Of a stretch of 32,275 bases of DNA, positions 20,926-28,294 are shown in pieces. Location: the NCBI GenBank assembly GCA_018608435.1, contig JABAZV010000023.1, positions 1 to 32,275 on the forward strand, given 5' to 3'. Below the pieces are notes generated by a model. It worked only from the letters and a program-made list of their open reading frames with translations. It did no database searches and was not told the DNA's origin. The first letter of the stretch is position 1. Each line of letters begins with the position of its first letter. Source of the DNA: Patescibacteria group bacterium (GTDB lineage Bacteria > Patescibacteriota > Minisyncoccia > Phycocordibacterales > UBA918). The position numbers and the translations under genes are program-made.

Positions 20926-22731
20926 ATGGGACTTACAGACTTCTTAAAACCACCGCAAAACAATAATAATGGTGCAGAAAAAATGAGTGATAAGCTACTT
21001 ACTTTGAGTGACGTTATTGCACCCTCTGCAATCAGTATCACACCGCGTAGCATAAATTTGAGTGGCGTTGATGTACGTGTCCTATACGCAGTGTCTTATC
21101 CTCGCTACCTAAATGACGGTTGGATAGAGCCCATTTTAAACATAGCGAAAGAAATGGATGTTTCTATTTTTATCCACCCAATCGACACAGCTGATACTCT
21201 AAAGAAATTTCAAAAAAAGGTCGCTGAGGTGCAGAGTCAGATAAACATGAAAGCTGAGAAGGGAGAGGTTAGAGACCCGCAACTGGAAGCTGCTTACAAC
21301 AACCTAGAAGACTTGCGCGACAAACTACAACAAGCAGAGGAGAAGCTTTTTGACGTTGGTTTTTACCTAGCTATTTATGGTGAATCTGAAGATGATTTAA
21401 ATAAATCTGAAAATGAAATAAGGGGTATTCTAGACTCTAGACTAATATCACTTAAGCCGGCACTGTTTCAACAAGAACAAGGAATAAAAAGTATTATGCC
21501 GCTCGCAGGCGACGAGTTACTTGTGCACAGCAAGTTTAATTCTGAACCTCTGGCTAGCTTTTTTCCTTTCACATCTTTTGACCTAACCTCTGACACAGGA
21601 ATTCTTTACGGCATCAACCGACACAACTCCAGCCTGGTTTTGTTCGATCGCTACAGCCTTACTAACTACAACTCTGTAACCTTTGCCACTTCTGGAGCAG
21701 GGAAGTCTTACGCTTTGAAGCTTGAAATTTTACGCTCACTCATGTTTGGAACCGAGGTGATTGTACTTGACCCTGAAAAAGAGTATGAGTACTTAGCCGA
21801 CGCAACCGGAGGACGCTTCTTTGATATTTCCCTATCTTCAAGCCACCACATCAACCCTTTTGACCTACCACCTCCGCGTGACGACGAAGATCCACGCGAC
21901 GTTTTGCGAACACACGTTATTGAATTAGTAGGACTATTTCGTCTTATGCTCGGCGGACTTACAGCTGAGGAAGAAACTCTTATAGACTTAGCAATCCAAG
22001 AAACCTATGCCCTTAAAGACATTACTGGCGACACCAACTTTGGCGAACAGGAACCACCACTTTTGTCTGACTTTGAAATGGTGCTGGCAGGAATGGACGG
22101 TAGTGCCTCTTTAATCACACGTTTACAAAAATACACATCTGGAACCTGGTCTGGATTCATGAACAAACCAACCAACGTAGACATTTCCCAAAAATTCGTT
22201 GTATTTTCTCTGCGTGACATGGAAGATGAGCTGAAGACTATCGCCATGTACATTATTACAAACTATATCTGGAACTCAGTTAGACGTCGACTAGCAAAAC
22301 GCCTGATGGTTATTGACGAGGCTTGGTGGATGATGAAAAGTGAAGACACAGCTTCTTTCTTATTTTCACTAGCAAAGCGTGGTCGTAAGTACTATCTAGG
22401 AATTGCCACTATTACACAGGACGTGGACGACTTCCTCCGTTCTCCTTATGGCGTACCAATGATCACCAACTCGTCAATTCAGTTTCTAATGAAACAGTCA
22501 CCAACTGCCATCGACAACATCCAAAAAACTTTCAACCTCACAGATGAAGAAAAGTTTTTGCTGCTGGAGTCTAATGTGGGGGAGGGAGTATTCTTTGTCG
22601 GACTGAAACATGTCGCCATCAAAATAATTGCATCTTACACCGAAGATCAAATCATCACCTCAGACCCGTCTCAGCTAATACAGATTCAAAACTCTAGAGA
22701 TGAACTGAACGCATCCAAGGGTAAGCGATAA
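20926..22731 (+). CDS. virB4: VirB4-family T4SS ATPase
   Basis: The ORF track starts at 20851 inside the previous gene. The ATG at 20926 (MGLTDFLKPP) is preferred because it follows the upstream stop with the usual short spacing. The 601-residue product has a VirB4 N-domain with a coiled-coil segment (KKVAEVQSQINMKAEKGEVRDPQLEAAYNNLEDLRDKLQQAEEKLF). The ATPase domain has Walker A TSGAGKSYALK (about residue 255), LDPEKEYEYLADATGGRFFDIS, Walker B RLMVIDEAWWMM (about 459) and the downstream LAKRGRKYYLGIATITQDVDDFL typical of VirB4/TraC. All catalytic elements are intact. VirB4 powers pilus assembly and substrate movement. No VirD4 coupling ATPase or VirB11 is visible in the window. Confidence 0.95.
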   Translation: MGLTDFLKPPQNNNNGAEKMSDKLLTLSDVIAPSAISITPRSINLSGVDVRVLYAVSYPRYLNDGWIEPILNIAKEMDVSIFIHPIDTADTLKKFQKKVAEVQSQINMKAEKGEVRDPQLEAAYNNLEDLRDKLQQAEEKLFDVGFYLAIYGESEDDLNKSENEIRGILDSRLISLKPALFQQEQGIKSIMPLAGDELLVHSKFNSEPLASFFPFTSFDLTSDTGILYGINRHNSSLVLFDRYSLTNYNSVTFATSGAGKSYALKLEILRSLMFGTEVIVLDPEKEYEYLADATGGRFFDISLSSSHHINPFDLPPPRDDEDPRDVLRTHVIELVGLFRLMLGGLTAEEETLIDLAIQETYALKDITGDTNFGEQEPPLLSDFEMVLAGMDGSASLITRLQKYTSGTWSGFMNKPTNVDISQKFVVFSLRDMEDELKTIAMYIITNYIWNSVRRRLAKRLMVIDEAWWMMKSEDTASFLFSLAKRGRKYYLGIATITQDVDDFLRSPYGVPMITNSSIQFLMKQSPTAIDNIQKTFNLTDEEKFLLLESNVGEGVFFVGLKHVAIKIIASYTEDQIITSDPSQLIQIQNSRDELNASKGKR

Positions 22732-22739
22732 TTGTTATT

Positions 22740-22766
22740 TTATCTCCGTTTTATAAGCGGAGATAA
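22740..22766 (+). terminator. Hairpin after virB4
   Basis: TTATCTCCG pairs with CGGAGATAA over 9 bp around TTTTATAAG. There is no T-run after it on the plus strand, so it may end or only slow transcription, or stabilise the 3' end. Confidence 0.5.
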
Positions 22767-22815
22767 TTAGTAAATTACTCAGACTGGTCACACGAACACA
22801 TTATTGCATGTGTAG

Positions 22816-22821
22816 TATACT
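22816..22821 (+). promoter_or_regulatory. -10 box before the gene at 22831 (near-leaderless)
   Basis: TATACT ends nine bases before the ATG at 22831. No clear -35 and no TGn extension are present. Confidence 0.5.
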
Positions 22822-22830
22822 AATTTGAAT

Positions 22831-23688
22831 ATGGACCCAAATTCTGGCAAAGGCGAAAATAAGCAGGATTCAACTGTCAATCCGCGCACTTTCCCGCGCA
22901 TGATTTCTGCTGATCGCTCTAGTTACAGCGAACCAATATCAAGCATTCGTAATGTGAATACAGACAGAATAAAAACAACTGGTTCTGGTTTTTACAAAAC
23001 TTCCACCAAGCAGAACTACGGCAAGAAAAAAGAAAAGTTTGTTAACCCTCACCCAACTACAGACCAGAAATTTAGTGGTGGATATAAAGACCAGGGAATA
23101 CAATCATACTCACCGCTTGACGACGAACCTGCAAAAAACAATTACGACTCAACCTACAATGTACAAACATCAAGTCCTGCACAATCAGCAGCAAACCAAC
23201 CAACATTTAGACAAATAGCAAAGAGGAGGGCTGCTGCTAAAAAAATAAAGATAAAGACCACTTCATCAAAAGCAAGAATTAAGAAAGATCGATTGAAATG
23301 TCGAGCATATACCTGGGCTTTTATCCGCTCTTGGGTTCTTTTTATGTATCCATTTCAAATAACTCTTGGCTTTTATGCTCTAATCGCGTTTGGTGTAGGC
23401 GGTACCGTAGCAAAAATAGTTTCTTTTGTTGGTATCGATATAACCACTAGCGCTCTTAGTGTTGGTTTTGCTTTTAATTTTTTACTTTTCTTTTTGTACG
23501 GCATATGTCAAAACTTGGTCGTATACTTTATGTACAGAATTGCAGGCTATGCGCCTCTTTCTGGCCGGAAAGATGGAGTAAAGATGGTGACCTTAGCATT
23601 GTGCCTAACCGGCACAATGACACCACTTCTAAACCTTTTTCCTTGGACTTTATTGTGGACAATGGTGATAGTTAGGTATCCCAAATAA
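22831..23688 (+). CDS. Membrane protein with disordered N-terminal half, T4SS cluster
   Basis: The ATG at 22831 (MDPNSGKG) is preferred over the TTG at 22825. The 285-residue product has a disordered, polar N-terminal part (residues 1-125, rich in Ser, Asn, Lys and Gln), then a basic stretch (RQIAKRRAAAKKIKIKTTSSKARIKKDR) consistent with a cytoplasmic side. Three membrane segments occupy about 165-190, 208-238 and 252-283 (IRSWVLFMYPFQITLGFYALIAFGVG; GFAFNFLLFFLYGICQNLVVYFMY; LLNLFPWTLLWTMVIVRY). No enzyme motif is seen and the family is not recognised. Its position directly after virB4, with its own -10 box, suggests an inner-membrane accessory of the apparatus. A GUX-type or anchor function cannot be distinguished. 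Confidence 0.72.
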   Translation: MDPNSGKGENKQDSTVNPRTFPRMISADRSSYSEPISSIRNVNTDRIKTTGSGFYKTSTKQNYGKKKEKFVNPHPTTDQKFSGGYKDQGIQSYSPLDDEPAKNNYDSTYNVQTSSPAQSAANQPTFRQIAKRRAAAKKIKIKTTSSKARIKKDRLKCRAYTWAFIRSWVLFMYPFQITLGFYALIAFGVGGTVAKIVSFVGIDITTSALSVGFAFNFLLFFLYGICQNLVVYFMYRIAGYAPLSGRKDGVKMVTLALCLTGTMTPLLNLFPWTLLWTMVIVRYPK

Positions 23689-23737
23689 TCCTGTCCACCA
23701 TCAAATTGAGTCGACAGCCCTAACAAAGCTAATCGTC

Positions 23738-23746
23738 TGGTATGAT
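23738..23746 (+). promoter_or_regulatory. Extended -10 promoter before the gene at 23757 (near-leaderless)
   Basis: TGG-TATGAT ends ten bases before the ATG at 23757. The overlapping GATACT would end seven bases before it. No -35 is seen. Confidence 0.5.
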
Positions 23747-23756
23747 ACTTGTATAT

Positions 23757-24701
23757 ATGCATAAACTAATACAAATCGGCACCTTTATATTTTGCTTGTT
23801 TATTCTTGCCAATCCAGCCCAAGCCCAGCTTAAAAATAACGCCAGCATTGAACTGTCACCCGAATACCCGCAACCTGGTGAAGAAGTCACCGCTAGTCTT
23901 AATGATTTTCGTTCAAGCACCAACAACTCAAACTTAACCTGGACACTAAATGGAGAAACGGTTCCGTCTGCAGTCAACAGTCGTAGTGTGTTATTTACAG
24001 CAGGCGCTGATGGAGTAACAGACGTCTTATCAATCATAATAGATTCACCGCTTGGCAGAAGTGAAACCATAAACCGCAACGTAAATCCAGTATACGTAGA
24101 CGTTATCATCGAACCGCAGACCCATGTACCTAATTTTTATCAAGGCCGATCTTTGCCCAGTATTGGAAGCATTGTGAACGCAACAGCTGTTGTGAGTGGA
24201 CATAACCCGAGTGATCTTGTCTACAAATGGCAAGTTGGTAGCGAAGTATTGGCTGGCGGGGCAGTACGTGGTATAAACCAAGTCTCATTCACTACTCCGA
24301 TGGGATTTAATTATGTTTTAAATTTACAAGTATCTTCTGCAACGGGCGGTATCATATCGAAAAGATCAGTATTTCTACCATCAGTATACCCGCGTCTATT
24401 TTTCTACGAAAAACACACCCTGTCCGGCATTAGACCTATAGCTATAGACAGGGAATTTACTCTTATTGAAAACAGTACTTCCATAATAGCCTCTCCTTAT
24501 TATCTTGATTCAAGGACTTTTAATGATCCTGATATTTCAGAATGGGAAATAGACAACAATTTGGTAAACAGCGGAAACAACCCTTATGAAGCAACCATTC
24601 GAAGAAACAGTGAGCGAGGAAGGTCTTCCTTAAAATTCCACGTTCGTGACACAACCCAAGTGCTGCAGGGGGTAAGTGAATCTATATCTATAAACTTCTA
24701 A
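23757..24701 (+). CDS. Secreted beta-rich (Ig-like) protein, T4SS cluster
   Basis: The ATG at 23757 is chosen because it gives a clean signal peptide (MHKLIQIGTFIFCLFILANPAQA, cleavage before Q) and follows an extended -10 box; the ORF-track start at 23742 adds five residues. The mature protein is about 290 residues, rich in Ser, Thr, Asn and Val with alternating beta pattern. Segments such as IELSPEYPQPGEEVTASLNDFRSSTNNSNLTWTLNGE and SLPSIGSIVNATAVVSGHNPSDLVYKWQVG look like successive Ig/PKD-type domains. There is no C-terminal sorting signal or second membrane segment, so it is exported and held by a partner or released. It is five bases from the next gene, so the two are co-transcribed. 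The family is not recognised. An external part of the pilus or a surface adhesin is plausible. Confidence 0.72.
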   Translation: MHKLIQIGTFIFCLFILANPAQAQLKNNASIELSPEYPQPGEEVTASLNDFRSSTNNSNLTWTLNGETVPSAVNSRSVLFTAGADGVTDVLSIIIDSPLGRSETINRNVNPVYVDVIIEPQTHVPNFYQGRSLPSIGSIVNATAVVSGHNPSDLVYKWQVGSEVLAGGAVRGINQVSFTTPMGFNYVLNLQVSSATGGIISKRSVFLPSVYPRLFFYEKHTLSGIRPIAIDREFTLIENSTSIIASPYYLDSRTFNDPDISEWEIDNNLVNSGNNPYEATIRRNSERGRSSLKFHVRDTTQVLQGVSESISINF

Positions 24702-24705
24702 TTTT

Positions 24706-25989
24706 ATGAAACGTCCACTTTTCATCATTCTGAGTGTTGTCACCGTTATTCTTCTTTTGGCTGTTTGGATCTATATTCTTTTCTTCAACACCAACTCACC
24801 AAGTAGCAATGATGGTAATAATGATTTTGCCGGAGTAAACCTTGGAGACACTACCGACATGAACACCAATCAGTTTTCCGAGCAAAACAGCAATAATGAA
24901 GACAACTCAGACAACATAAGAGTAGACATGACAGATGACTCTTCTCGACTGCAGCAGCTTACAACCAAACCAACTATCGGTTTTTCTGAAGTGCAAAGAA
25001 CACCAAGCTCCACACCAAGTTTCTATTATATCGAAGCAGGAACTGGAAATATTTTCTCAATTAATACTGTTACAGGTAATGAAGAAAGGGTTTCTGCCAC
25101 AACTATTTCACTTAGTCATAAAGGGGGAATAACACCTAATGGAGAATTTGTAATGATCGAATCTGGACAAGGAAATAGGAGCGAGTTTACTGTCGCTTCA
25201 ATAGACCATACTAACAACAGACTTAATGCTGCTACGCTAGACGAATCTATCATTGATTTTAAAGCAACTACTGACAACACATTCCTCTACGCAGCTATTG
25301 AGGACAGGGGAGTAGCTGTTAATCACTACTATCCAATAAGTGACACTAGTGAGACACTGTTCACCATTCCATTCCAAGAGGTCACAATCGAGTGGGGGAG
25401 TAACTCTCTAGACACCCACTATTTCTATCCAAAAGCCAACAGTCAACTAGAAGGTTTTCTTTATGCTGGTAAAGACAATAGCGTGACAAGATTACCTTTG
25501 TCCGGATACGGTTTTGCTGCCGCTGGTAGTGAAGATATAATTATCTATGCAAAACAAGAAAAAGGTGATTACATTGGCTATGTTTACAACACCAACGACC
25601 AATCATCAACAGAGTTAGGTTTTTCCTTTTTACCTAAAAAGTGCATCGCTGTTTTGGGTAACGTTGTATGCGCGCTTAGTATTTCTGACTATAATCAAGA
25701 ATTTCCAGATAAATGGTATATGGGTTCCTATATAGCTAAAGATAGTCTTTGGCACATTGAAGCAGGTACTAACCGAGGAACTTCTCTAGCTGATCCTGAA
25801 GACGAGACTGGTCGTACGTTAGACATTATAAATATGCAACACAGTATTTCTACCAACAGTTTGTATTTTATAAACAAAACAGACCAAACGGCCTGGATGT
25901 TACGTGAAGCTATTCCTGAAAGAGAAAATATTGTGATCACAGATGAACCTGACACCGATCAAACAGAGATTAATGTCGACGAAAACTAA
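24706..25989 (+). CDS. Membrane-anchored beta-propeller-like protein, T4SS cluster
   Basis: The product is 427 residues. It begins with one N-terminal anchor (RPLFIILSVVTVILLLAVWIYILFF, residues 3-27), then a Ser/Asn/Asp-rich spacer (residues 30-75), then a domain made of repeated short beta strands: PSFYYIEAGTGNIFSINTVTGNEERVS, GEFVMIESGQGN, EDIIIYAKQEKGDYIGYVYNTNDQSS, NSLYFINKTDQTAWMLRE. This pattern of aromatic strands followed by turns resembles a WD40-like or TolB-type propeller, a structure-level guess. The C-terminus is acidic. It lies seven bases before the pilin gene and five after the Ig-like gene, so all three form one unit. The spacer places the propeller away from the membrane, where it could scaffold or cap the pilus. 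Confidence 0.7.
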   Translation: MKRPLFIILSVVTVILLLAVWIYILFFNTNSPSSNDGNNDFAGVNLGDTTDMNTNQFSEQNSNNEDNSDNIRVDMTDDSSRLQQLTTKPTIGFSEVQRTPSSTPSFYYIEAGTGNIFSINTVTGNEERVSATTISLSHKGGITPNGEFVMIESGQGNRSEFTVASIDHTNNRLNAATLDESIIDFKATTDNTFLYAAIEDRGVAVNHYYPISDTSETLFTIPFQEVTIEWGSNSLDTHYFYPKANSQLEGFLYAGKDNSVTRLPLSGYGFAAAGSEDIIIYAKQEKGDYIGYVYNTNDQSSTELGFSFLPKKCIAVLGNVVCALSISDYNQEFPDKWYMGSYIAKDSLWHIEAGTNRGTSLADPEDETGRTLDIINMQHSISTNSLYFINKTDQTAWMLREAIPERENIVITDEPDTDQTEINVDEN

Positions 25990-25996
25990 TCTTTAT

Positions 25997-26602
25997 ATGA
26001 AAAAAACAATCATCATAACCAGTTTAATATTTGTAGCTCTTTTTCTTTTAACAGTTCCATTCTCTTCTAGCGTGCTGGCTTTTGAAACAGTCGATCGATA
26101 TTCACCACTCGTAGGACTGCCTGGAGTAGATCCAAACACTAGTGATTTTAGTGCATTCGTCAACGCTCTCTACGCTCTTTCTATCAGCATCGCCGCTCTA
26201 CTGGCAGTAATAAAGATAGTTATCGCTGGAGTAAAATGGATGCTTACTGATATTGTTCCCGCCAAGTCCGAAGCCAAGAAAGATATTCAAGGTGCTCTTA
26301 CTGGCTTGATTATTGTTCTGAGTGCGGTTTTAATTTTAACTGTCATCAACTCAAATCTTGTCGACGTAAAGATGTCTATCGATAAGCTAGACGGTACAGA
26401 AAAAGGGGTAGAGAACAGAGATGAAGTTGCAGACCGCGCTAGTTTAACAGGAACCCCTCCAGATCCATGGGACGCAGGCACTCCATCAGCAGAAGTAGAA
26501 CCAAATATTAAATGGCTGGCTTTATGCAAAAAAGCTGGCGGAAAACCATCATCACAAGCAGTTGGAGGTCCAAGTGGTACCATAGTATACACCTGCTCAT
26601 AA
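25997..26602 (+). CDS. VirB2/TrbC-like pilin
   Basis: The ORF track starts at 25943 inside the previous gene. The ATG at 25997 (MKKTIIITSLIFVALFLLTVPFSSSVLA) gives a proper signal peptide and a normal seven-base gap. The 201-residue product has two membrane segments in the mature part (FVNALYALSISIAALLAVIKIVIAGVKWML and IQGALTGLIIVLSAVLILTVI) separated by a short basic loop (PAKSEAKKD), the VirB2/TrbC pilin pattern. A longer polar C-terminal tail with two Cys (LALCKKAGGKPSS and VYTCS) follows, which classical VirB2 lacks and which could form a disulfide on the pilus surface. It closes the cluster and is followed by the best intrinsic terminator in the window. Confidence 0.82.
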   Translation: MKKTIIITSLIFVALFLLTVPFSSSVLAFETVDRYSPLVGLPGVDPNTSDFSAFVNALYALSISIAALLAVIKIVIAGVKWMLTDIVPAKSEAKKDIQGALTGLIIVLSAVLILTVINSNLVDVKMSIDKLDGTEKGVENRDEVADRASLTGTPPDPWDAGTPSAEVEPNIKWLALCKKAGGKPSSQAVGGPSGTIVYTCS

Positions 26603-26611
26603 ACACTTAAT

Positions 26612-26641
26612 AAAAAACCCTGTCGCAAGACAGGGTTTTTT
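26612..26641. terminator. Bidirectional terminator between the pilin gene and yidC
   Basis: AAAAAACCCTGTC-GCAA-GACAGGGTTTTTT is a perfect 13-bp stem with a GNRA-type GCAA loop, and T-runs on both strands. It ends both the T4SS cluster and the convergent yidC transcript. Confidence 0.95.
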
Positions 26642-26645
26642 ATTT

Positions 26646-27371
26646 TTACCGATGCTTCCTAACAAAGTATTCCTGAGCAATAGTAACTAAGTTACTAACC
26701 AAGAAATACAAAGCGATAGTGGTGGAAATGGAGTAGGCCACAAAAGTTATAATTATCGGCATAACATACTTCATTTGAGTTTGCATGTTACGCATAAAAT
26801 CTGCTTTCATGTCTGGCTCAGCTCCTTCTTCTTTAGGTGGTAATTCTGGCATTGTGAGCTTCACATGGAAATACTGAGTGATTCCAGCCCCAAGCGCCAA
26901 CCACAAACTCCTCCCTGTCATATCAATCTGACCCAAAAACTGCATTGAAACCTCTGCCGGGGCAGTTATAAATGAATAAAGTAATTCAGTGTTTATATCA
27001 GGCAAAGGTACTCCGCCACCACTATAAACAGAGAAGTACAAAGCAATAATAACTGGAATCTGTATAAAAATAAGCATTAGACTGGCCAATGGATTCATAC
27101 CAGCTTTTTTATATATTTCCATCATTGCTTGAGCTTGTGCTTGCTTGTCGTCTTTGTGCTTAGTTTTTATCTCCTTGAGCTTAGGCTCAATTTCTCTCAT
27201 TATTTTTTGCGTTTTCACAGCCTTGATTGAAAGAGGGAGAAGAATTGTTTTTACCAGCAAAACAGTTAGGATCATCGCCACTCCTAAATCACCAGAAGGA
27301 ACCAGATTGATAAAAAATACCAGCGAGTTATATACTGGATCAAAGAAAAATGTGTGCCAAATAGTGCCCAT
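26646..27371 (-). CDS. yidC: YidC/Oxa1-type membrane protein insertase
   Basis: The product is 241 residues, the short Gram-positive-like form without the large periplasmic domain of E. coli YidC. It inserts and folds inner-membrane proteins alone or with SecYEG. The core is recognisable: DLGVAMILTVLLVKTILLPLSIKAVKTQKIMREIEPKLKEIKTKHKDDKQAQAQAMMEIYKKAGMNPLASLMLIFIQIPVIIALYF, then later segments including MKYVMPIIITFVAYSISTTIALYFLVSNLVTIAQEYFVRKHR. By my alignment with Bacillus SpoIIIJ, the key groove arginine is Lys here (SIKAVKTQ against MIKQIRSS). No lipobox is seen. It lies in the conserved rpmH-rnpA-yidC order, but its own promoter candidate (27384-27411) suggests separate transcription. 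Confidence 0.95.
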   Translation of the reverse strand: MGTIWHTFFFDPVYNSLVFFINLVPSGDLGVAMILTVLLVKTILLPLSIKAVKTQKIMREIEPKLKEIKTKHKDDKQAQAQAMMEIYKKAGMNPLASLMLIFIQIPVIIALYFSVYSGGGVPLPDINTELLYSFITAPAEVSMQFLGQIDMTGRSLWLALGAGITQYFHVKLTMPELPPKEEGAEPDMKADFMRNMQTQMKYVMPIIITFVAYSISTTIALYFLVSNLVTIAQEYFVRKHR

Positions 27372-27383
27372 AATTAGTGTAGC

Positions 27384-27411
27384 TATATAAATTAATATGC
27401 AAGTAAAACAA
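27384..27411 (-). promoter_or_regulatory. Promoter candidate for yidC
   Basis: On the minus strand TTGTTT and TATATA are separated by 16 bases. The -10 ends 12 bases before the ATG at 27371, so the leader would be about five bases. Confidence 0.45.
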
Positions 27412-27440
27412 ACTTGTGTTATAGGTGCAATCTTATCATC

Positions 27441-27776
27441 CTAAGTACTTTTCTGTAACTGTACAACTACTCTTCGCACTGCTGCTACTGCTTCTTTTTT
27501 TGTCAGTTTAAGAAAAGCAGGTTTCATAATGAGCAACAACGCTCCTTTATAATCCTTCTCGCCAAACTCCTGTCTTAATTGCGCGTACACAAAACGCCGC
27601 AAGCGATTGCGTCCGACAGCTGTTTTAGAAACTTTTTTACCCACCACAACAGCTATCTTCCTGCCAGCTGGAAGAGGGGAGGTGATCATTGTAAATTCTG
27701 GCGAATGCTGACGTTTTCCGCTTTTAAAATAAGCAGAAAATTCTTTACTTGAAAGTCTTTCGGTCTTTTTAAACAT
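27441..27776 (-). CDS. rnpA: Ribonuclease P protein component
   Basis: The product is 111 residues, the usual size. It binds the RNase P RNA and helps in 5' maturation of tRNAs. The family signatures are present: the N-terminal FKKTERLSSKEFSAYFKSGKR, the central IAVVVGKKVSKTAVGRNRLRRFVYAQLRQ (the RNR motif, residues about 40-68), and basic helices to the end. It lies between rpmH and yidC on the minus strand as in most bacteria. A hairpin terminator overlaps the end of rpmH and a separate promoter candidate precedes rnpA, so the two may be uncoupled. No Shine-Dalgarno precedes the ATG at 27776. Identification is secure. Confidence 0.95.
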   Translation of the reverse strand: MFKKTERLSSKEFSAYFKSGKRQHSPEFTMITSPLPAGRKIAVVVGKKVSKTAVGRNRLRRFVYAQLRQEFGEKDYKGALLLIMKPAFLKLTKKEAVAAVRRVVVQLQKST

Positions 27777-27809
27777 AATGCTTTACGCTTACTCAGGCGT
27801 ACTTGCTTC

Positions 27810-27838
27810 AATATACAATAAAATTAAGCAGTAACAAA
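27810..27838 (-). promoter_or_regulatory. Promoter candidate for rnpA
   Basis: On the minus strand TTTGTT and TATATT are separated by 17 bases, with TG directly before the -10. It leaves a leader of about 27 bases. The -35 overlaps the T-run of the rpmH terminator. Confidence 0.4.
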
Positions 27839-27861
27839 AAAAGCTCTAGCGAGCTTTTTTT
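27836..27861 (-). terminator. Terminator overlapping the end of rpmH
   Basis: AAAAAAAGCTC-TAGC-GAGCTTTTTTT is a perfect 11-bp palindrome. On the minus strand it spans the last codons (Lys-Lys-Ala-Arg) and the TAG stop of rpmH and ends in seven T residues. It should attenuate read-through into rnpA. Confidence 0.7.
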
Positions 27862-27995
27862 ACTGTTAGCTGCTTTCGTCCTTTGCGACGACGAGCTTGA
27901 ATGATTTTACGTCCAGAAGGAGTAGCGGTGCGTACAAGAAAACCGTGAGTTCTTGCTCGCTTTCGCTTACTTGGCTGATAGGTTCTTTTTGGCAT
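27846..27995 (-). CDS. rpmH: 50S ribosomal protein L34
   Basis: This gene is too short for the ORF track. Reading the minus strand from the ATG at 27995 gives 49 residues beginning [20 protein letters not shown] and continuing with [20 protein letters not shown], then KQLTVKKAR and a TAG stop. That is the L34 family from end to end; most L34 proteins are 44-50 residues. L34 is a small basic protein of the large subunit. It lies directly upstream of rnpA, and divergently from dnaA, as at many bacterial origins. A good promoter (28027-28054) precedes it. The last codons also form one arm of a terminator hairpin. Identification is secure. Confidence 0.96.
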   Translation of the reverse strand: MPKRTYQPSKRKRARTHGFLVRTATPSGRKIIQARRRKGRKQLTVKKAR

Positions 27996-28026
27996 AGATT
28001 AATTTGTTTCTGTCTTAGTGCTTGGA

Positions 28027-28054
28027 ACTATACAGGAAAGTATGAATATTTCAA
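28027..28054 (-). promoter_or_regulatory. Promoter of rpmH
   Basis: On the minus strand TTGAAA and TATAGT are separated by 16 bases; both boxes match consensus closely. The leader to the rpmH ATG is about 25 bases. Confidence 0.6.
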
Positions 28055-28144
28055 CCCTTAAGTTAGGTATTTAAAACAACGCTTTATTAGACACAAAAGA
28101 ACTGAACGAAAGTAATATCAGTATTCAAAACGGAACTTTTAAAG

Positions 28145-28174
28145 TTATCAAAACTTATCCACATATTATCCCCA
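28145..28174 (+). promoter_or_regulatory. DnaA box cluster upstream of dnaA
   Basis: Three 9-mers are in direct order: TTATCAAAA (28145), the perfect consensus TTATCCACA (28155) and TTATCCCCA (28166), spaced 10 to 11 bases, about one helical turn. They lie in the 299-base rpmH-dnaA gap, about 60 bases before the dnaA promoter. Roles in dnaA autoregulation or as part of a bipartite origin are likely. The rest of the gap holds the divergent rpmH and dnaA promoters and no gene. Confidence 0.75.
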
Positions 28175-28231
28175 GTTGCTTTTTTATTTCGTGACAATAG
28201 TTCGAGAATCTAAAGTTAGATTATCGGTAAT

Positions 28232-28260
28232 TTTACAGTCTGTCTACAGGTCTGTATAAT
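28232..28260 (+). promoter_or_regulatory. Promoter of dnaA
   Basis: TTTACA and a perfect TATAAT are separated by 17 bases. The predicted start near 28267 leaves a leader of about 28 bases. It lies about 60 bases downstream of the DnaA box cluster, suggesting autoregulation. Confidence 0.75.
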
Positions 28261-28294
28261 GCGGAGTAATTAAGTTTGTTGGTACTAAATTACT

